A DNA stretch of 14,944 nucleotides from CAG-1000 sp964345385 (GCA_964345385.1 CAYFQM010000015.1:1-14944); one strand, 5' to 3'. Counted from the first letter of the stretch, positions 1 through 7,757 are shown. Made by a program: numbers and translations. Notes: generated by a model from the sequence alone, not told the origin.

Positions 1-16
1 CCCTCCACCTGCACCA
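1..16 (+). tRNA. 3' end of a tRNA cut by the window edge, isotype unknown
   Basis: The first 16 bases fit the end of a tRNA exactly: five bases for the 3' strand of the T stem (CCCTC), seven for the 3' strand of the acceptor stem (CACCTGC), discriminator A and an encoded CCA. The 5' acceptor strand would read roughly GCAGGTG. Discriminator A with a G1-C72, C2-G71 acceptor is compatible with Leu, Thr or Arg among others, so the isotype cannot be called without the anticodon. The tail of another tRNA-like RNA such as tmRNA is less likely but not excluded. It lies 38 nt before the next gene and is probably cotranscribed with it. Confidence 0.6.
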
Positions 17-54
17 TTTATTATTTTTTTTTTATAAAACATACAGGGGATATT

Positions 55-669
55 ATGAATAAAAAATTATTAATAGAGTGTGATTTTGATGGAGTTTTAT
101 ATTCTATAAGTGAAAGATTACTAGATGATGTTTTTACAAAGTTTGGAATAAGATATACAGAAAAAGATATAAAAACATATAATTTTAATACACTTCCATC
201 AAATATAAGATCTTATATTTTTTCAAGATTTTATGTACCTGAAGTGATGACTGATGAAAATTATTTATTTAATGACTCAATAGAATTCTTAAAATATGTA
301 AATACACAACCTCAATTAGATTTTGAAATTAGAACTCTTATGATGAATGAAACTGTATTAGAAAAAAGAAAAGTGTTTTTTGAAAATATAGTAAGAAAAC
401 ATTCTTTAAATAATATAAAATACACTCTAGAATTAGAAGAAAAACATGAATTACCTTGTGATATTTTAATTGAAGATAATCCCGCGGCTATACTAAGAAA
501 AAAAGACGGATTAATAATTGTAAAAAGACATGCTTATAATATGCATATAAAAGAAAGTAATAATATTTTAATTGTAGAAAGTTTAAAAGAAATAAAAGAT
601 ATATTAGAAAATATTTTGTCTGGAACTCTAACTGTATCTACTGAAAATAGTTTGAAATTAAAAAAATAA
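55..669 (+). CDS. HAD-superfamily hydrolase, 5'-nucleotidase (NT5C)-like
   Basis: A 204-aa protein with the layout of a HAD phosphatase. Motif I is CDFDGVL with nucleophile Asp10 and general acid Asp12. A candidate motif II Thr (T94) lies in EIRTLMM, and motif IV is LIEDNP at about 138-143. The length and the region between motifs I and II fit the NT5C-like 5'(3')-deoxyribonucleotidase group, which dephosphorylates nucleoside monophosphates in the cytoplasm, but the substrate is not predictable. The Lys-rich tail after residue 190 looks unstructured. AGGGGA at 45-50 precedes the ATG at a suitable distance. It is sandwiched between two tRNA genes: its TAA stop (667-669) is followed directly by the first base of tRNA-Lys, so one RNA must be both translated and cut to release tRNA. 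It is a distant relative of the HAD gene at 13577-14149, not a near copy. Confidence 0.8.
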   Translation: MNKKLLIECDFDGVLYSISERLLDDVFTKFGIRYTEKDIKTYNFNTLPSNIRSYIFSRFYVPEVMTDENYLFNDSIEFLKYVNTQPQLDFEIRTLMMNETVLEKRKVFFENIVRKHSLNNIKYTLELEEKHELPCDILIEDNPAAILRKKDGLIIVKRHAYNMHIKESNNILIVESLKEIKDILENILSGTLTVSTENSLKLKK

Positions 670-745
670 GGACTGTTAGCTCAGCTGGTAGAGCAACTGA
701 CTCTTAATCAGTGGGTCTAGGGTTCGAATCCCTAACGGTCCACCA
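670..745 (+). tRNA. tRNA-Lys, anticodon CTT
   Basis: A full 76-nt cloverleaf. The acceptor GGACTGT pairs with ACGGTCC (with a T·G wobble), and the D arm is GCTC/GAGC. The anticodon stem ACTGA/TCAGT closes the loop CTCTTAA, giving anticodon CTT, which reads AAG. The T stem is TAGGG/CCCTA with loop TTCGAAT, and discriminator A is followed by an encoded CCA. The 5' end directly abuts the stop codon of the upstream HAD gene, so it probably has no promoter of its own and is cut from a longer transcript. A terminator begins ten bases after the CCA. In such an AT-rich genome AAG is presumably the minority Lys codon. Confidence 0.97.
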
Positions 746-754
746 ATTAAATAT

Positions 755-780
755 AAAGTCTATTACAGACTTTTTTATTT
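755..780 (+). terminator. Intrinsic terminator of the tRNA/HAD transcript
   Basis: AAAGTCT (755-761) pairs with AGACTTT (767-773) over a 5-nt loop, followed by more T residues (TTTATTT). It lies ten bases after the tRNA-Lys CCA end and before the murC promoter region, so it separates the two transcription units. Confidence 0.8.
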
Positions 781-790
781 ACAAAAAAAC

Positions 791-819
791 ATATTATTAT
801 GTCAATTTAATAGTATAAT
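791..819 (+). promoter_or_regulatory. Probable murC promoter
   Basis: A perfect -10 box TATAAT lies at 814-819, about 35 nt before the murC ATG. The base run at the -35 position (around 791-799) is AT-rich and matches TTGACA poorly. The call rests on the -10 box and on the terminator just upstream. Confidence 0.45.
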
Positions 820-855
820 AACTCTTTTTATGATAAAATTATTTTAGGAGATTTT

Positions 856-2151
856 ATGAAATATTTTTTTATAGGAATTAAAGGATCTGGTATGAGTTCT
901 TTAGCACAAATTATGTTTGACTTAGGATATGATGTATCAGGAAGTGATAAAGATAAATATTATTTTACTGAAGATGGATTAATTAAAAGAGGAATAAAAA
1001 TATATAATTTTGATGAAAATAACATTAAAGAAGGAATGATTATTGTTCAAGGTAATGCTTTTAATGATGAGAATGTTGAAGTTAAAAAAGCAAAAGAATT
1101 AAATTTAAAGATATATAATTATCAAGAAATGATAAATGAAGTAAGTAAAAATCAAAAATTAATTGCAATATCAGGATGTCATGGTAAAACATCAACCACT
1201 AATATGGTAAGTAGACTTTTTGAAAATGTTGGTATTAACTATTTAATTGGAGATGGAACAGGCTCTGCTAATAAAAACAATAAGATTTTTGCTTTAGAAG
1301 CATGTGAATGGAAAAGACATTTTTTAGAATATAAACCTTATTATTCTATTATAACTAATGTTGAGTTAGATCATACAGATTATTATAAAAATACTGATGA
1401 TGTTATAGATGCTTTTACTACTTTTGCTAATAATACTAAATATTATTGTGTTATGTGTGGAGATGACGAAAATACAAGAAAAATTAAAACTTCTACCCCT
1501 ACTTTCTTCTATGGTTTTAACGATAATAATAATTTAGTTATTAAAAATAAACAAATTAAAGGAAGTCATACTATCGCAGATTTATATATAGATGGACAGT
1601 TTTATGGAAAGTTTGAATATCCATTTGTAGGAGAGCATTTAATTTTAAATGCTACTGCTGCAATAAGTGTTGCTTATTTAGAAAAATTAGATGTTGAAGA
1701 AATAAAAAAACAAGTTAAATTAATAACTCCTGCTAGAAGAAGATTTATTGAACAAAAGTTTTTAGATAATATATTAATAGATGATTATGCACATCATCCA
1801 ACTGAAATTAGAGTTACTATAGAAGCAGCTAAAGCAAAGTATCCAGGTAAATTTATTGTCGCTGTATTTAAAGCACATACTCGTTCAAGAGTTGGAGCAT
1901 TTAAAAAAGAATTTGGAGATGCTCTTAACTTAGCAGATAAATGTTATGTTATGGATATTGGAGAAGACAGAATTGAACATGGTTATGATGTAACTTATAA
2001 AGATATATTAGAAAACACTAGAAATGGTGAATATATTAATTTAGATAGCGTTGATAAATTACTTCAATATCATAATTCAGTTATTATATTTATGAGTAGT
2101 AAAGACATTTATTATTTAACAGATGCATATAAAAAATTAGCAAGTAAATAA
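856..2151 (+). CDS. murC: UDP-N-acetylmuramate--L-alanine ligase MurC
   Basis: Cytoplasmic Mur ligase that uses ATP to join L-alanine to UDP-MurNAc, the first residue of the peptidoglycan stem peptide. The 431-aa length equals the Bacillus enzyme. The N-terminal nucleotide-sugar domain opens with GIKGSGMS (7-14). The central ATP-binding domain has P-loop GCHGKTST (107-114), followed by EACEW and TNVELDH (168-173). The C-terminal domain contains DDYAHHPTEI (309-318). The usual FQPH motif in the last domain reads FKAH here, a small deviation. AGGAGA sits just before the ATG. It appears monocistronic, with its own -10 box and a hairpin terminator that includes its stop codon. With the L,D-transpeptidase further on, it shows that this lineage keeps a murein wall, unlike true mycoplasmas. 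Confidence 0.96.
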   Translation: MKYFFIGIKGSGMSSLAQIMFDLGYDVSGSDKDKYYFTEDGLIKRGIKIYNFDENNIKEGMIIVQGNAFNDENVEVKKAKELNLKIYNYQEMINEVSKNQKLIAISGCHGKTSTTNMVSRLFENVGINYLIGDGTGSANKNNKIFALEACEWKRHFLEYKPYYSIITNVELDHTDYYKNTDDVIDAFTTFANNTKYYCVMCGDDENTRKIKTSTPTFFYGFNDNNNLVIKNKQIKGSHTIADLYIDGQFYGKFEYPFVGEHLILNATAAISVAYLEKLDVEEIKKQVKLITPARRRFIEQKFLDNILIDDYAHHPTEIRVTIEAAKAKYPGKFIVAVFKAHTRSRVGAFKKEFGDALNLADKCYVMDIGEDRIEHGYDVTYKDILENTRNGEYINLDSVDKLLQYHNSVIIFMSSKDIYYLTDAYKKLASK

Positions 2152-2166
2152 CTGCTAATTTTTTTT
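2131..2166. terminator. Bidirectional terminator between murC and the converging hypothetical gene
   Basis: AATTAGCA (2135-2142) pairs with TGCTAATT (2153-2160) over a 10-nt loop, flanked by an A tract on the left and a T tract on the right, so it works as an intrinsic terminator in both directions. The murC stop codon (2149-2151) is in the loop and the minus-strand gene's stop (2165-2167) is at the right foot. Confidence 0.8.
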
Positions 2167-2590
2167 ATTCTCTTCCATCTAATCTACATAATAAGTCTAT
2201 TTTAAACATTTCTTTTTGTGCGTTAGCTTTAGATATCATTATACCTTTATAAGCTGTTAATTCAGATTTATGACCATCTAATAATATATCTTTTGGTTCT
2301 AAATTATTAAGCATTACTACATTACCATCATTATGTACAGTATAGTTTAATTTAACTTCACCATATACCTTTACAAATAATGAATCAGTAGGAAGACGTA
2401 AGTCATATGTTTGAGTTTGTTCGTGTTTATTTATTGATATTAATTCTCCAACAAATTCTCCATTTCTTAATTTAGGATAAAAATCAAACATTAATTTTTT
2501 ATACGCTACCATATTATATTTTTTAAGACTTCTTTCTAACTTTTTAAAATTACTTTCATTTAAATAGTCCAAAATAAATCTCTTCTTCAT
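2165..2590 (-). CDS. Hypothetical protein, 141 aa
   Basis: I do not recognise a family. The first 40 residues are basic and helix-like (many Lys, Leu). The remainder alternates hydrophobic and polar residues in a way that suggests a small beta-rich domain, with a short closing helix. No signal peptide or membrane segment is seen. The frame is open for 17 further codons upstream, but that start (2641) lies between the -35 and -10 boxes of a consensus promoter and would not be transcribed. The ATG at 2590 is preceded by AAGGGGG at good spacing, so I place the start there. It is monocistronic, starting 67 nt after the previous gene on that strand and ending in the terminator shared with murC. 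Confidence 0.8.
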   Translation of the reverse strand: MKKRFILDYLNESNFKKLERSLKKYNMVAYKKLMFDFYPKLRNGEFVGELISINKHEQTQTYDLRLPTDSLFVKVYGEVKLNYTVHNDGNVVMLNNLEPKDILLDGHKSELTAYKGIMISKANAQKEMFKIDLLCRLDGRE

Positions 2591-2623
2591 AATACCAAAC
2601 CCCCTTATTGATTTGTATGAAGT

Positions 2624-2652
2624 ATTATAGCACAAAATCATCTATTTGTCAA
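2624..2652 (-). promoter_or_regulatory. Consensus sigma-A promoter with extended -10 for the 141-aa gene
   Basis: On the minus strand a perfect TTGACA (2652-2647), a 17-bp spacer and a perfect TATAAT (2629-2624) preceded by TGC form an extended -10. The predicted transcript start is near 2617, giving a leader of about 27 nt with AAGGGGG before the ATG at 2590. The -35 box begins only a few bases after the stop codon of the upstream gene. Confidence 0.9.
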
Positions 2653-2657
2653 TAATT

Positions 2658-3188
2658 TTACTTTTTATATAAAGAAAGCATATGTTTTACAGCTGGTTCT
2701 TGGCCTTCAAATAAGCATCTTTGAAAAAACTCAGTTCTCAACATAATATATCTTAAATAATTATCTTTAATAGTTGTATCTCCATATAATATTCCATATT
2801 TATAATTTTCTTCAAATTCTCCTATATCATCAAATGGAATTATTATTTCTCTTTTTGAATTTTCTAAATGTAAATATTTAGCAATATCTTGTGTTATTTT
2901 ATCTTTTGTTTGTAATTCTATATTAGAATCTACTCCCATAAAAACAAGAACCCCATTAGTATCTTTAATATATCCGTTTCCAAATTTTGCTACTAAAGCA
3001 CTTAAAAACTCATCATATACTTCATTTTTTGGTAGTGAATCAACAATTTCTTTTAAATTAGCTAACTCTATATATCTTTGAACTTTAGAATCTTTTTCTA
3101 GCTCTTCTAACTCCATAAAATTATTATTTATTGCTATTAATCCGTCTTCATATTCACGTTTTATTTCCATTAATATTTCATTTATCAT
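2658..3188 (-). CDS. Hypothetical protein, 176 aa
   Basis: Not recognised. The first 50 residues are acidic and strongly helical (runs such as MELEELEKD), possibly a coiled coil. The rest is mixed alpha/beta with a segment NGYIKDTNGVLVFMGVDS that resembles a beta hairpin. It is soluble by appearance, with no signal peptide. A good ribosome site (AGGAGG) precedes the ATG. It follows the membrane protein gene by 12 nt and so shares its promoter at 3684-3712. Pairing of a small soluble protein with an acidic-tailed membrane protein hints that the two act together, but nothing in the sequence proves it. Confidence 0.8.
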   Translation of the reverse strand: MINEILMEIKREYEDGLIAINNNFMELEELEKDSKVQRYIELANLKEIVDSLPKNEVYDEFLSALVAKFGNGYIKDTNGVLVFMGVDSNIELQTKDKITQDIAKYLHLENSKREIIIPFDDIGEFEENYKYGILYGDTTIKDNYLRYIMLRTEFFQRCLFEGQEPAVKHMLSLYKK

Positions 3189-3200
3189 TGTTTCCTCCTA

Positions 3201-3653
3201 TTATTTTAAATTTTCTGTTCCAAGTATAATATCAATTTGTTTATCTAAATCAAGTTCTTCTTCAGTATTAAAATTATACTTTTTTTCCGCATTAATAAAT
3301 GGGGTCATATTATTAATTTCCTCTTTATCAAGTTCAGAAACTAAACTATTTATTTCATTATCAAAAACTTTATATGGCTCTACTTCTTCTGTTTTAGATG
3401 AAACTATATCAAATACATAGTCTTCTTCAACTTCTTCATCAGAAATTTCTTCTTCATTAATAACTATATTACTATTTCTTTTTGTAATTAAATTTAATGA
3501 TTCAATTAAATAAAAACCAGGTATTAAAAACTTAATAAATGAATACATTAAATTATTTTTATTAAAAGAATAAATTAAAACAAGCCCAATACTATTAGAT
3601 AGTAATTGAAATAATATAATTGTTATAAAAAAATAAGTTATAAAATCTATCAT
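3201..3653 (-). CDS. Membrane protein with long acidic cytoplasmic tail, unknown function
   Basis: A 150-aa protein of no recognised family. Residues 3-31 are a hydrophobic helix and about 36-52 a second, shorter hydrophobic stretch. From about residue 65 the chain is highly acidic (EEEISDEEVEED and further Glu/Asp) and low in complexity, so probably a disordered tail. The open frame extends six codons further, but that ATG (3671) overlaps the ribosome site and lies only some 6 nt from the predicted transcript start. The ATG at 3653 has AAAGGGGG at proper spacing and is chosen. It is the first gene of a two-gene unit immediately downstream of dnaI. Confidence 0.75.
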   Translation of the reverse strand: MIDFITYFFITIILFQLLSNSIGLVLIYSFNKNNLMYSFIKFLIPGFYLIESLNLITKRNSNIVINEEEISDEEVEEDYVFDIVSSKTEEVEPYKVFDNEINSLVSELDKEEINNMTPFINAEKKYNFNTEEELDLDKQIDIILGTENLK

Positions 3654-3683
3654 AATAAAACCCCCTTTCATTAAGGATATAAT

Positions 3684-3712
3684 ATTATAATCTTTTTTAT
3701 ATAAAATGTCAA
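3684..3712 (-). promoter_or_regulatory. Consensus sigma-A promoter for the two-gene hypothetical unit
   Basis: On the minus strand, perfect TTGACA (3712-3707), 17-bp spacer, perfect TATAAT (3689-3684). The predicted start is near 3677 and the leader about 24 nt. It begins a few bases after the dnaI stop codon, separating these genes from dnaB-dnaI control. Confidence 0.9.
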
Positions 3713-3718
3713 ATAAAA

Positions 3719-4618
3719 TTATCTTTTATTTTTACTTATTAGAACCTCTTCGTCTGCTAAATACTTAATTCTTTCTATAATTCTTCTAGCACTTACTATA
3801 TCAGTTGATTTATTTGTTTGTGATAAATGACTTTCTAATTCTTCTAAATTAAGATTTGATGTAAAAAATGTAGTTAAATCATGATCCATTCTATATTGAA
3901 GGATTGTTCCTAATATTTCATTTCTTGTAAAAGAAGTATTATTTTCCGCTCCTATATCATCTATTAAAAGCATATCACACATACATATTTCATCTAATAT
4001 ATCTGAGTAGTTTCCGCTATCAAAAGAAGCTTTTATAGTTTGAATTAACCTTGGAAAATATATATTTACTGTGCTATATCCTTTATTAGACATTTCGTTT
4101 AATAAAGCGCTTAAAACATAAGACTTACCACTTCCAAAGTTACCACTTAAATATAATCCTTTAACATACTCATTATTTTGTTTTTTCTTAAGAAAATCTT
4201 TAATATATTTAATAATAGAAGTTCTTTCTTTTTCATTAATTAAATTTGATAAATTAGCATTTCTAAGTTTTTCTGGTGTTTCAAAAAAAGTAGTATTGTT
4301 TTTTTGAACTTCTTTTTTATGATGCTTACACTCTTTATATTCAAAATCTAATGTGTTTTTATATTTAACTGGAAAATATACATGACCCTTTATCTTATTT
4401 TTACATTTATCTAAAGAAGTACATTTCTTACAATTACTAAGTTCAGAAACACTATCTTGTAAAAGTGAAGTATATTTCATTAAATCTTCTTCTTTTAATT
4501 TAAGCTTATTACATAACTTAGCAAAATTATCATCAGCTGATGCTAAAATAAATTCTTTTCTTAAATTAGTATCTATATACTTTTTACTTTTAGTAATAGT
4601 ATCTTTAATCTCTTTCAT
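3719..4618 (-). CDS. dnaI: Primosomal protein DnaI, replicative helicase loader
   Basis: AAA+ ATPase that loads the replicative helicase during initiation and restart. The N-terminal part carries the zinc-binding pattern of DnaI: Cys63, Cys66, Cys72, His79 and Cys97 (CKKC motif). The C-terminal ATPase has Walker A GNFGSGKS (159-166), Walker B MLLIDD (216-221), sensor TSN (253-255) and a SARRIIERI stretch near the end. Length 299 aa is close to the usual ~310. Its ATG overlaps the dnaB stop codon in ATGA, which indicates translational coupling and that TGA is a stop here. The dnaB-dnaI order is typical of Bacilli and relatives, where DnaB and DnaD act with DnaI. Confidence 0.95.
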   Translation of the reverse strand: MKEIKDTITKSKKYIDTNLRKEFILASADDNFAKLCNKLKLKEEDLMKYTSLLQDSVSELSNCKKCTSLDKCKNKIKGHVYFPVKYKNTLDFEYKECKHHKKEVQKNNTTFFETPEKLRNANLSNLINEKERTSIIKYIKDFLKKKQNNEYVKGLYLSGNFGSGKSYVLSALLNEMSNKGYSTVNIYFPRLIQTIKASFDSGNYSDILDEICMCDMLLIDDIGAENNTSFTRNEILGTILQYRMDHDLTTFFTSNLNLEELESHLSQTNKSTDIVSARRIIERIKYLADEEVLISKNKR

Positions 4619-5895
4619 TTTCTAAACTCCTTTAATATATTATTTAATTCTTCATCAGTTTTTATATCAGCATTTGATTCAATCTTTTCATTAAACCAAG
4701 ATGGTACTTTTTTACTTTCTTTTTTTGTTTCTTTTTTAGTATATCTTTTCTTATGTTCTTTTTCAGCATGCTCCATAGCTTCAGTAGCTGTCTCAATACC
4801 TTTTAGTTTCCATTGACTAGCAATTGCTTCAATAAACTCTTTAGTTAATTTATTATTATTAATTTTTAAAACATAATCTATTAATACATTAATAACTGCT
4901 GGATTAAGTTTTAAATCAATTAATAAGTTTTCTAATATAGTCATATCTCTATTAGTTGGTTTCGCACCTTTATATTTTCTTTTTAAAAACTCATATGGAC
5001 TTAATGTTTCAAATAACTTAATTATCCTTCCTCTTCTTGTATTATCTCCATAAGCACTCTTTAAATATTCTGGTTGAGACTTAAATAAAAGACCAGGAAG
5101 TCTATTTTCATTATTAAATTGATAATATCTTTTACAATTTTTTCTTAAAAGTTCTTTATCAATATTACCTTTTTCATTTAAAGATGCTTTTATAATATCG
5201 GCCATACTAATAGGATCTAGTTCATATAAAAAACTAAGGTTTATTATTAAATCTTTATTTCCTTTATTTAAACACTTTTCATTAAAACCACTACCATTTA
5301 ATGAAGAAATAATTAAATTAAAATCATAATCAAATGCATAATTAATTAATTGTTTATTTTTCATAAGTAAGTTTTCAGTATTTAATTCTATAGAAGTATA
5401 TTTAGATATTTTAAATACTTCATCTATTGAAGAAGAAATATCTTTATAATCTTTTAATGATACTTTTGGTAATTTAAATGAATCTAGTAATCTATTATAT
5501 TCTTCTTTACCTACATTATTATATAATACTATATTAAATATTGGATGAGAAAAAAACTCTTGACTAGATACTGGACTATAAAGCTCATATACATAATAGT
5601 TTAATTCACCAGATAAATAATAACACTTTAATAAACCAAGAGCTTCTAATTTTAATCTAGCTTCTCTTATTTCATTTAAATTAAGGCTCATACTAGTCAT
5701 TAAATGATGATGAGTATATTCGTTTGATATATATGAAGGGTATGCTTCACTTTGTAGTTTTAAATATAATGAAATAGCATTATTACCTATTATAGGCATA
5801 TAAAGCATATTTAAAACTTGTTTATCATATTCACTTAATAAACTTTTATCTAATACTTGATATATATCAGCTGGATAAAGAGTTATTTCTTTCAT
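4615..5895 (-). CDS. dnaB: Replication initiation / membrane attachment protein DnaB (DnaB-DnaD family)
   Basis: Firmicutes DnaB, unrelated to the E. coli helicase of the same name. It works with DnaD and DnaI to load helicase at the origin and at stalled forks. The 426-aa protein has an N-terminal winged-helix-like domain (about 1-110), a variable middle, and a C-terminal DnaD-like helical domain from LSPYEFLKRKY (299-309) through EAIASQW (356-362). A Lys/Glu-rich linker (378-396) and a short tail follow. AAGGAG precedes the ATG. It forms an operon with dnaI through a 4-nt overlap. Identification rests on the C-terminal domain, the overall length and the neighbour. Confidence 0.9.
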   Translation of the reverse strand: MKEITLYPADIYQVLDKSLLSEYDKQVLNMLYMPIIGNNAISLYLKLQSEAYPSYISNEYTHHHLMTSMSLNLNEIREARLKLEALGLLKCYYLSGELNYYVYELYSPVSSQEFFSHPIFNIVLYNNVGKEEYNRLLDSFKLPKVSLKDYKDISSSIDEVFKISKYTSIELNTENLLMKNKQLINYAFDYDFNLIISSLNGSGFNEKCLNKGNKDLIINLSFLYELDPISMADIIKASLNEKGNIDKELLRKNCKRYYQFNNENRLPGLLFKSQPEYLKSAYGDNTRRGRIIKLFETLSPYEFLKRKYKGAKPTNRDMTILENLLIDLKLNPAVINVLIDYVLKINNNKLTKEFIEAIASQWKLKGIETATEAMEHAEKEHKKRYTKKETKKESKKVPSWFNEKIESNADIKTDEELNNILKEFRK

Positions 5896-5912
5896 TTCTT
5901 CTCCTTTTATTT

Positions 5913-5918
5913 ATTATA
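5913..5918 (-). promoter_or_regulatory. -10 box of the likely dnaB-dnaI promoter
   Basis: A perfect TATAAT on the minus strand 17 nt before the dnaB ATG, in the 58-nt gap after uvrC. The -35 position reads TTTTAA and is a poor match, so this may be a weaker or regulated promoter. Read-through from uvrC is also possible because no GC-containing terminator is seen there. Confidence 0.4.
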
Positions 5919-5953
5919 CTAAAATAAGACTTTATTTAAAAGTAATATTTTAT

Positions 5954-7705
5954 TTATCTATTATTTAATCTAGAAAGTAAAGCTTTAGCTGTTTCTTTTG
6001 GTAAAATCTTACTTAAGTTTTCTTCTGTTTCATTTTTAATGTTTTCAATTGTAGTATATTTATCTAATAGTTTTTTCTTTCTTACCCTACCTATTCCTTT
6101 TATATTATCTAGTATGCTTTCTACATTTCCTTTACTTCTTAAATTTCTATGAAATGAAACTGTAAAACGATGTACTTCATTATCTATTTTAGATAAATAT
6201 AAAAATATATTAGAGCCTTTTTCAATATCTAATTCATTATTATATTCATCTATTATCTTATTTGGTTTATGAGACTTATCTTTTTTAACTCCAATTACTT
6301 TAATATTTAAATTTAAAGAAGATAATACTTCAATGCATGCTTTTACTTGATTAAATCCACCATCTACAATAATTAAATCAGGAATAATTAAGTTTTCATT
6401 TAATACTTTAAAATACCTTCTATAAATAACTTCTTTTAAAGAAGCTATATCATCATTTTTATTTATATTTAATTTATATTTTCTATATTCTTTTCTTGCT
6501 TCTTTTCCATTAATAAAAACTACCATAGCAGATACTGAGTATGACCCAAATAAAGATGAATTATCAAATGCTTCTATTCTAATTAAAGATTTTAAACCTA
6601 ACAATTTTCTTAATTCTTCATTTGCTTTAATAGTAATATTTTCTTCTTGAATGGTCTTATTTATATTATTCTTATAATATATTTTAGCATTATCATATGC
6701 CATTTTAAATAATTTATGTTTACTTCCTTTTTTAGTATAAATAAACTTTGAATCTATCACACTTTCTAAAAGTGATTTATCAACAACGCTTGGAATTATT
6801 ACTTCTTCTGGTAATATATTCTTTTTATAATACAAACTATATATATAATATTCTAAAGCTCCTTTAATATCACCAATAACAGATATTATTTTATTATCTA
6901 CTCCTATTATTTTACCATTTCTTATAAACATAACAATAGTGCTTATATAGTTATCCTTTTCATAAAAATTAATAACATCTATATCTATATTTTTATTTAA
7001 TTCAACATTTTGTGATAAAAATATATTATCTATATAATTATAGTCTTCTAATAATTCTTTACATAGTTCATAATTCATATTTTTAGAGTTTAACTTTATT
7101 TTTTCATTTAGTTTTTCTTTTAAGAGTTTATCATTACCCTTTAAAATAGAAAGTACTTCTTCAATCATTTCTTTATTATCAATTTGATTATTTTCACAAT
7201 AACCTAAACATTCACCTATATGAAAATATAAACACTTTTTTTTACCTAAAACCTTACATTTTCTTAATGGATAAAGTCTATTAATTAAACCAACTAATCT
7301 TTTAGCAGCATATGCATTAGGAAAAGGCCCAAACACATTAGAAGAACTTTTATTTATATTAAGTTTTCTTTTAATAGTAAGAATAGGATGTTTTTCATTA
7401 GTAAGAACTATATATGGATAACTTTTATCATCTTTTAATAAAACATTATATTTTGGTTCATATTTTTTAATTAAATTAAGTTCTAAAATAAGAGCTTCTT
7501 TTTCATTATTAGTAACTATATAATCAAAATAAGATATTTCAGAAACTAACCTATTTACTTTTAATGAATTATTAGATCTAAAATAACTTCTTAATCTATT
7601 TTGAAGATTTTTAGCTTTACCTACATATATAACAGTGTTAAAAGAGTTATACATTAAATAACAACCACTTTGTTTAGGTACTTTTTTAAGTTCTTCTATA
7701 AACAT
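5954..7705 (-). CDS. uvrC: Excinuclease ABC subunit C (UvrC)
   Basis: Dual-incision nuclease of nucleotide excision repair, acting after UvrA and UvrB. Residue numbers are counted from an upstream in-frame GTG at 7714. The N-terminal GIY-YIG-type domain has GCYLMY (17-22) and IYVGKAKNLQNRLRSYF (about 29-45) and makes the 3' cut. Four cysteines (153, 161, 169, 173) match the cluster known to bind iron-sulfur in UvrC. A UVR-like helical pair follows at about 190-230. The RNase H-like domain for the 5' cut has IEAFDNS, LIIVDGG (Asp451) and VHRFTVSFHR. A helix-hairpin-helix (535-572) closes the protein. I prefer the ATG at 7705, which has AGGTGAGG just ahead, over the GTG. Full length, no lesions seen. 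It lies next to a divergent IMPACT-type gene. Confidence 0.95.
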   Translation of the reverse strand: MFIEELKKVPKQSGCYLMYNSFNTVIYVGKAKNLQNRLRSYFRSNNSLKVNRLVSEISYFDYIVTNNEKEALILELNLIKKYEPKYNVLLKDDKSYPYIVLTNEKHPILTIKRKLNINKSSSNVFGPFPNAYAAKRLVGLINRLYPLRKCKVLGKKKCLYFHIGECLGYCENNQIDNKEMIEEVLSILKGNDKLLKEKLNEKIKLNSKNMNYELCKELLEDYNYIDNIFLSQNVELNKNIDIDVINFYEKDNYISTIVMFIRNGKIIGVDNKIISVIGDIKGALEYYIYSLYYKKNILPEEVIIPSVVDKSLLESVIDSKFIYTKKGSKHKLFKMAYDNAKIYYKNNINKTIQEENITIKANEELRKLLGLKSLIRIEAFDNSSLFGSYSVSAMVVFINGKEARKEYRKYKLNINKNDDIASLKEVIYRRYFKVLNENLIIPDLIIVDGGFNQVKACIEVLSSLNLNIKVIGVKKDKSHKPNKIIDEYNNELDIEKGSNIFLYLSKIDNEVHRFTVSFHRNLRSKGNVESILDNIKGIGRVRKKKLLDKYTTIENIKNETEENLSKILPKETAKALLSRLNNR

Positions 7706-7733
7706 ACTCCTCACCTACTTCATTTTAACATAT

Positions 7734-7739
7734 ATTATA
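7734..7739 (-). promoter_or_regulatory. Possible -10 box of the uvrC promoter
   Basis: TATAAT on the minus strand, about 29 nt before the uvrC ATG, inside the 67-nt divergent gap. No good -35 box is seen, and the region overlaps the divergent promoter for the IMPACT-type gene. Confidence 0.35.
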
Positions 7740-7757
7740 TAAAATATGTATTATCTT

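Noticed and set aside
2591..2641. N-terminal extension of the 141-aa hypothetical protein to an ATG at 2641
   Set aside because: That ATG is located between the -35 and -10 boxes of a perfect promoter, so it would not be on the mRNA.
5919..5950. Possible terminator after uvrC (AAATAA/TTATTT with a 4-nt loop)
   Set aside because: Only six A-T pairs and a broken T tract; too weak to call in such AT-rich DNA.
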